Part shown: positions 61,671 to 64,000 of the stretch, in pieces | Layout of the letters: every line of letters starts with the position of its first letter | Numbering within the stretch: position 1 is the first letter of the stretch | Origin: Chryseobacterium sp. Tr-659 | GTDB lineage: Bacteria > Bacteroidota > Bacteroidia > Flavobacteriales > Weeksellaceae | Assembly: GCF_011752975.1 (NCBI RefSeq) | Contig: NZ_VWWP01000008.1 | Span: 1-64,000, forward strand | Length of the DNA: 64,000 nt | Direction: 5' to 3' | The notes under the pieces: model-generated | Told to the model about the DNA's origin: nothing | What the model saw: the letters and a program-made list of their open reading frames with translations, nothing else | Databases searched by the model: none | Program-made: the position numbers and the translations under genes

Positions 61671-62147
61671 TTATATTTTCCCGGGCTCATAAAAGAATAG
61701 AAGCTTCTTTTTAGCGCCATCGAATTCGGACCAGGATTCACAGTCTACCTCAAAACCGGCAACTCCGCAGGTCGGGAAATGGAAAATATCTTCAGAAATA
61801 GAATTCGCAAAATTGGAAATTCCGTTGTTATGAGAGAAAAAAGCAACCGAGTTCAGGTTGTCATCCAGATCATATATTACAGATTCAAAACTTCTTTCCG
61901 AAGGATTGTACAATTTTTCATCAGTAGAACAGTTCAGCTGATAAGTCTGATTAAAAATCTTACATGTATTCAGGGCACGCACTGCCGGGCTGGATACAAA
62001 GTGATCAATGGAAATATTATTGTTTTTAAGGAACCTGGACATGTTCATAGCATCCTGCAAACCTTTGTCTGCCAAAGGTCTGTCAAAGTCCTCTGTTTCT
62101 TCAGGCCAGTCGCTTTTTGCATGTCTTACGAGGATGAGTTTCTTCAT
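61671..62147 (-). CDS. SixA-type histidine phosphatase
   Basis: The 158-residue phosphatase begins KKLILVRHAKSDWPEETEDFDRPLADKG, with the RHG-like motif RHA (H9) of SixA, followed by SSPAVRALNTCKIF and FFSHNNGISNFAN. In E. coli SixA removes phosphate from phosphotransfer histidines. The longest frame starts at 62237 with 30 extra hydrophobic residues that have no counterpart; ATG 62147 matches family N-termini. Confidence 0.88.
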   Translation of the reverse strand: MKKLILVRHAKSDWPEETEDFDRPLADKGLQDAMNMSRFLKNNNISIDHFVSSPAVRALNTCKIFNQTYQLNCSTDEKLYNPSERSFESVIYDLDDNLNSVAFFSHNNGISNFANSISEDIFHFPTCGVAGFEVDCESWSEFDGAKKKLLFFYEPGKI

Positions 62148-62247
62148 ATATCTGTTTTTTGGAAGATTAAAATTATAAAAAAAATAATGGAATAAAACAT
62201 GATTTATATAAAAAAACTGCGTTATGAATAAAATCATTAAATTTTAC

Positions 62248-62255
62248 TAAATTTG
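62248..62255 (+). promoter_or_regulatory. -7 promoter element of ruvX-def
   Basis: TAAATTTG, only 7 nt before ATG 62263, so the transcript is probably leaderless or nearly so. Confidence 0.6.
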
Positions 62256-62262
62256 CAAACTT

Positions 62263-62679
62263 ATGGGACAAATCCTTGCAATAGACTATGGAAAGGCGCG
62301 TTGTGGCATTGCTGTAACGGATGATATGCAGATTATAGCCAGTGGGCTGGAGACTGTGGAGAACCGTTCTTTAATGGATTTTCTGAAAAAATATTTCGGA
62401 GAAAACAAGGTAGATGAAGTAGTGATTGGGCTTCCCATAGATTTGAAAGGAAACGTTTCAGAAGTGGAAACCGATATTTTAAAGTTCATTGAAGAATTTA
62501 AAAAAGAATTTTCGGATATTGCGGTTCACCGTTTGGACGAAAGATTTACATCCAAAATGGCTTCATTTTTTATTTCTCAAAGTGGAAAAAATAAAAAAAA
62601 GAGGCAGGAAAAAGGATTAATAGATAAAGTAAGTGCAACCATCATATTGCAGAATTTTTTAGAACAAAGATTAAGATGA
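62263..62679 (+). CDS. ruvX: RuvX/YqgF Holliday junction resolvase-like protein
   Basis: The 138-residue RNase H-fold protein has ILAIDYGKARCGIAVTD, EVVIGLPIDLKGNVSE, HRLDERFTSKMA and KGLIDKVSATIILQNFL, the YqgF/RuvX pattern with the two acidic sites. It may resolve Holliday junctions and/or process pre-16S rRNA. Its stop overlaps the def start (ATGA), so the two are translationally coupled. Confidence 0.94.
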   Translation: MGQILAIDYGKARCGIAVTDDMQIIASGLETVENRSLMDFLKKYFGENKVDEVVIGLPIDLKGNVSEVETDILKFIEEFKKEFSDIAVHRLDERFTSKMASFFISQSGKNKKKRQEKGLIDKVSATIILQNFLEQRLR

Positions 62680-63248
62680 TTTTACCGATAAGAGCTTTTG
62701 GGGATCCTGTTTTGAGAAAAGTGGGAAAAGATATAGACAAAGACTATCCCGAATTACAGGAATTGATAGATAACATGTTCGAAACGATGTACAGTGCAAA
62801 CGGCATAGGCCTTGCGGCACCTCAGATCGGACTGGATATCCGCTTGTTTGTAATAGATGTGACGCCTCTTGCTGAAGATGAAGATTATGAGGATATCAAA
62901 GATGAGTTGGCAGAGTTCAAAAAAGTATTCATCAATGCCAGAATTCTTGAAGAATCCGGTGAAGAATGGAAGTTCAACGAAGGCTGTCTTTCTATTCCGG
63001 ATGTAAGAGAAGATGTAAAAAGAAAAGGAACTATCGTTATTGAATATTATGACGAAAATTTTGTAAAACATACAGAAACTTTTTCCGATATTAGAGCCCG
63101 CGTAATTCAGCATGAATATGACCACATTGAAGGGATTCTGTTTACCGACCACCTGAGCGCTCTGAAGAAGAAACTGGTAAAAGGAAAACTGACAAAGATC
63201 TCCCAGGGTGACGTAAGCATCGGTTACAAAATGAGATTCCCAAAATAA
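62676..63248 (+). CDS. def: Peptide deformylase
   Basis: The 190-residue metal hydrolase has the three motifs GIGLAAPQIG (43-52), EGCLSIP with metal Cys104 and HEYDH (H146, catalytic E147, H150). It removes the formyl group from nascent proteins. An insert with acidic residues (about 66-80) is typical of Bacteroidota forms. Confidence 0.97.
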   Translation: MILPIRAFGDPVLRKVGKDIDKDYPELQELIDNMFETMYSANGIGLAAPQIGLDIRLFVIDVTPLAEDEDYEDIKDELAEFKKVFINARILEESGEEWKFNEGCLSIPDVREDVKRKGTIVIEYYDENFVKHTETFSDIRARVIQHEYDHIEGILFTDHLSALKKKLVKGKLTKISQGDVSIGYKMRFPK

Positions 63249-63324
63249 TTTAAACAAGGATTAAAAGAAATAATATATAGCAAAAAGCTTAGCGCTGATT
63301 GCAGAATTTACTAAAAATAAAATT

Positions 63325-63882
63325 ATGCTGTTAGAAAAAATAATTTCAATTTCTGGAAAACCAGGACTTTACAAACTAGTTTCTCAATTAAGAAATGGAT
63401 TCATCATTGAAGATGTTACCAACAAGAAAAAAGTAAGCATTGGAAACTCAAGCCAGGTAAGTTTATTAGATAATATTGCAATGTTTACATTTGAAAAAGA
63501 AGTTCCTTTGTTCGAAGTTTTTGAAAATATTGCTAAAAACAACGACTATAAAGAAACTATTTCTCACAAATCTTCTGATGCAGATTTGAAAGACTTTATG
63601 TTGACATCTCTTCCGAACTATGATACGGAAAGAGTATATTCTTCTGATATCAAGAAACTGGCTCAGTGGTATAACATCCTTCAAAAAGCAGGATACATCA
63701 CTCCGGAAAGCTTCGTAAAAGCAGAACCTGAAACTTTAGAAGGAGAACCTGCGGAAGAAGTAAGCATCGAAAAAGAAGCTAAAAAAGCGGCTCCAAAAGC
63801 AGAAAAGCCGGCTGCACCAAAAGTAAAAGCAACTTCAGCTGCAAAATCAGCTCCGAAAAGCACACACAGAAAACAAGGATAA
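63325..63882 (+). CDS. DUF5606-like protein with Lys/Ala-rich tail
   Basis: The 185-residue protein has a conserved N-terminal part (LEKIISISGKPGLYKLVSQLRNGFIIEDVTNKKKVSIGNSSQVSLLDNIAMF in segments) matching the Bacteroidota DUF5606 pattern, then a middle helical part (LAQWYNILQKAGYITPESF) and a low-complexity basic tail (KAAPKAEKPAAPKVKATSAAK). It is cytoplasmic, function unknown; 76 bp behind def. Confidence 0.82.
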   Translation: MLLEKIISISGKPGLYKLVSQLRNGFIIEDVTNKKKVSIGNSSQVSLLDNIAMFTFEKEVPLFEVFENIAKNNDYKETISHKSSDADLKDFMLTSLPNYDTERVYSSDIKKLAQWYNILQKAGYITPESFVKAEPETLEGEPAEEVSIEKEAKKAAPKAEKPAAPKVKATSAAKSAPKSTHRKQG

Positions 63883-63904
63883 TTCATTTTTGAATTAAAA
63901 ATAT

Positions 63905-63946
63905 CAAAGCCTTGTCAGGAAATACCCTGACAAGGTTTTTGTTTTT
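63905..63946 (+). terminator. Terminator of the ruvX-def-DUF5606 unit
   Basis: CCTTGTCAGG / CCTGACAAGG perfect 10-bp stem followed by TTTTTGTTTTT. Confidence 0.94.
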
Positions 63947-64000
63947 AGGTCGCAAATAATCAGAGGATTTTCTGATCACTTCAAACTTCGTCTTTATCTT

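Noticed and set aside
62754..63257. 167-codon minus-strand frame opposite def
   Set aside because: Antisense shadow of peptide deformylase; no recognisable domain.

Overview
The window looks like chromosome of a Chryseobacterium-like flavobacterium (Bacteroidota, Weeksellaceae). The DNA is AT-rich. Promoters follow the Bacteroidota form TAnnTTTG, and Shine-Dalgarno sequences are essentially absent. Four secreted proteins end in type IX secretion (T9SS) sorting domains, and PorV-like and PorP/SprF-like outer-membrane proteins are encoded. The genus is inferred from protein character, not from a database search. I see no transposase, prophage, integrase, tRNA or CRISPR array.

Layout. 1-1315: 3' end of a 5S rRNA (end of an rRNA operon) with its terminator, then about 1.2 kb of gene-free DNA built from a duplicated 254-bp unit and a second structured repeat. 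1316-8326 (minus): a T9SS-exported metalloprotease, an orphan carboxyltransferase subunit resembling methylcrotonyl-CoA carboxylase beta, and an SBBP-repeat T9SS protein; next to it an orphan structured RNA/terminator (8415-8521). 8721-11436 (plus): DMT transporter, PorV-like barrel and a secreted unknown. 11826-18703: uvrC, a secreted unknown, an orphan hutH, a DUF2059 protein, a GNAT acetyltransferase and a lipoprotein subtilase. 18782-24781: ygiD-type dioxygenase, YceI, a DPP4-like peptidase, two small secreted proteins and an LLM flavin oxidoreductase.

24836-30100 (minus) is the most unusual neighbourhood. A LytS-type histidine kinase with a Pro/His/Met-rich external loop and its LytTR regulator lie upstream of a lipoprotein intradiol dioxygenase, a pirin/YhaK-like cupin protein, a second intradiol dioxygenase fused to a T9SS sorting domain, and a small unknown. 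I propose this as a candidate surface system for sensing and opening catecholic aromatics; the functional link is inference.

30158-44393: sbcCD, a 50-residue lysine-rich small gene, a VF530 protein, an SlyD-like FKBP, a YchJ protein, an M3 peptidase, a DUF2807 lipoprotein, a KefC/KefF-type antiporter pair and a LemA-TPM-TPM operon. 44468-54242: folA, TRIC channel, a broken four-helix-bundle gene lying between long inverted repeats, coaD, ddl, a PASTA protein, rluD, porP/sprF, hemW and murI, largely cell-wall and core metabolism. 54326-63882: a divergent nitroreductase/hxlR pair with a symmetric operator, rsmD, DUF3822, an Smr protein, a phosphodiesterase, a serine beta-lactamase-like hydrolase, a beta-propeller T9SS protein, sixA, ruvX-def and a DUF5606-like protein.

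Several start codons were moved downstream of the longest reading frame because a TAnnTTTG box, or a terminator hairpin, lies inside the upstream extension (ychJ-like, ddl, PASTA, porP/sprF, hemW, murI, beta-propeller gene).
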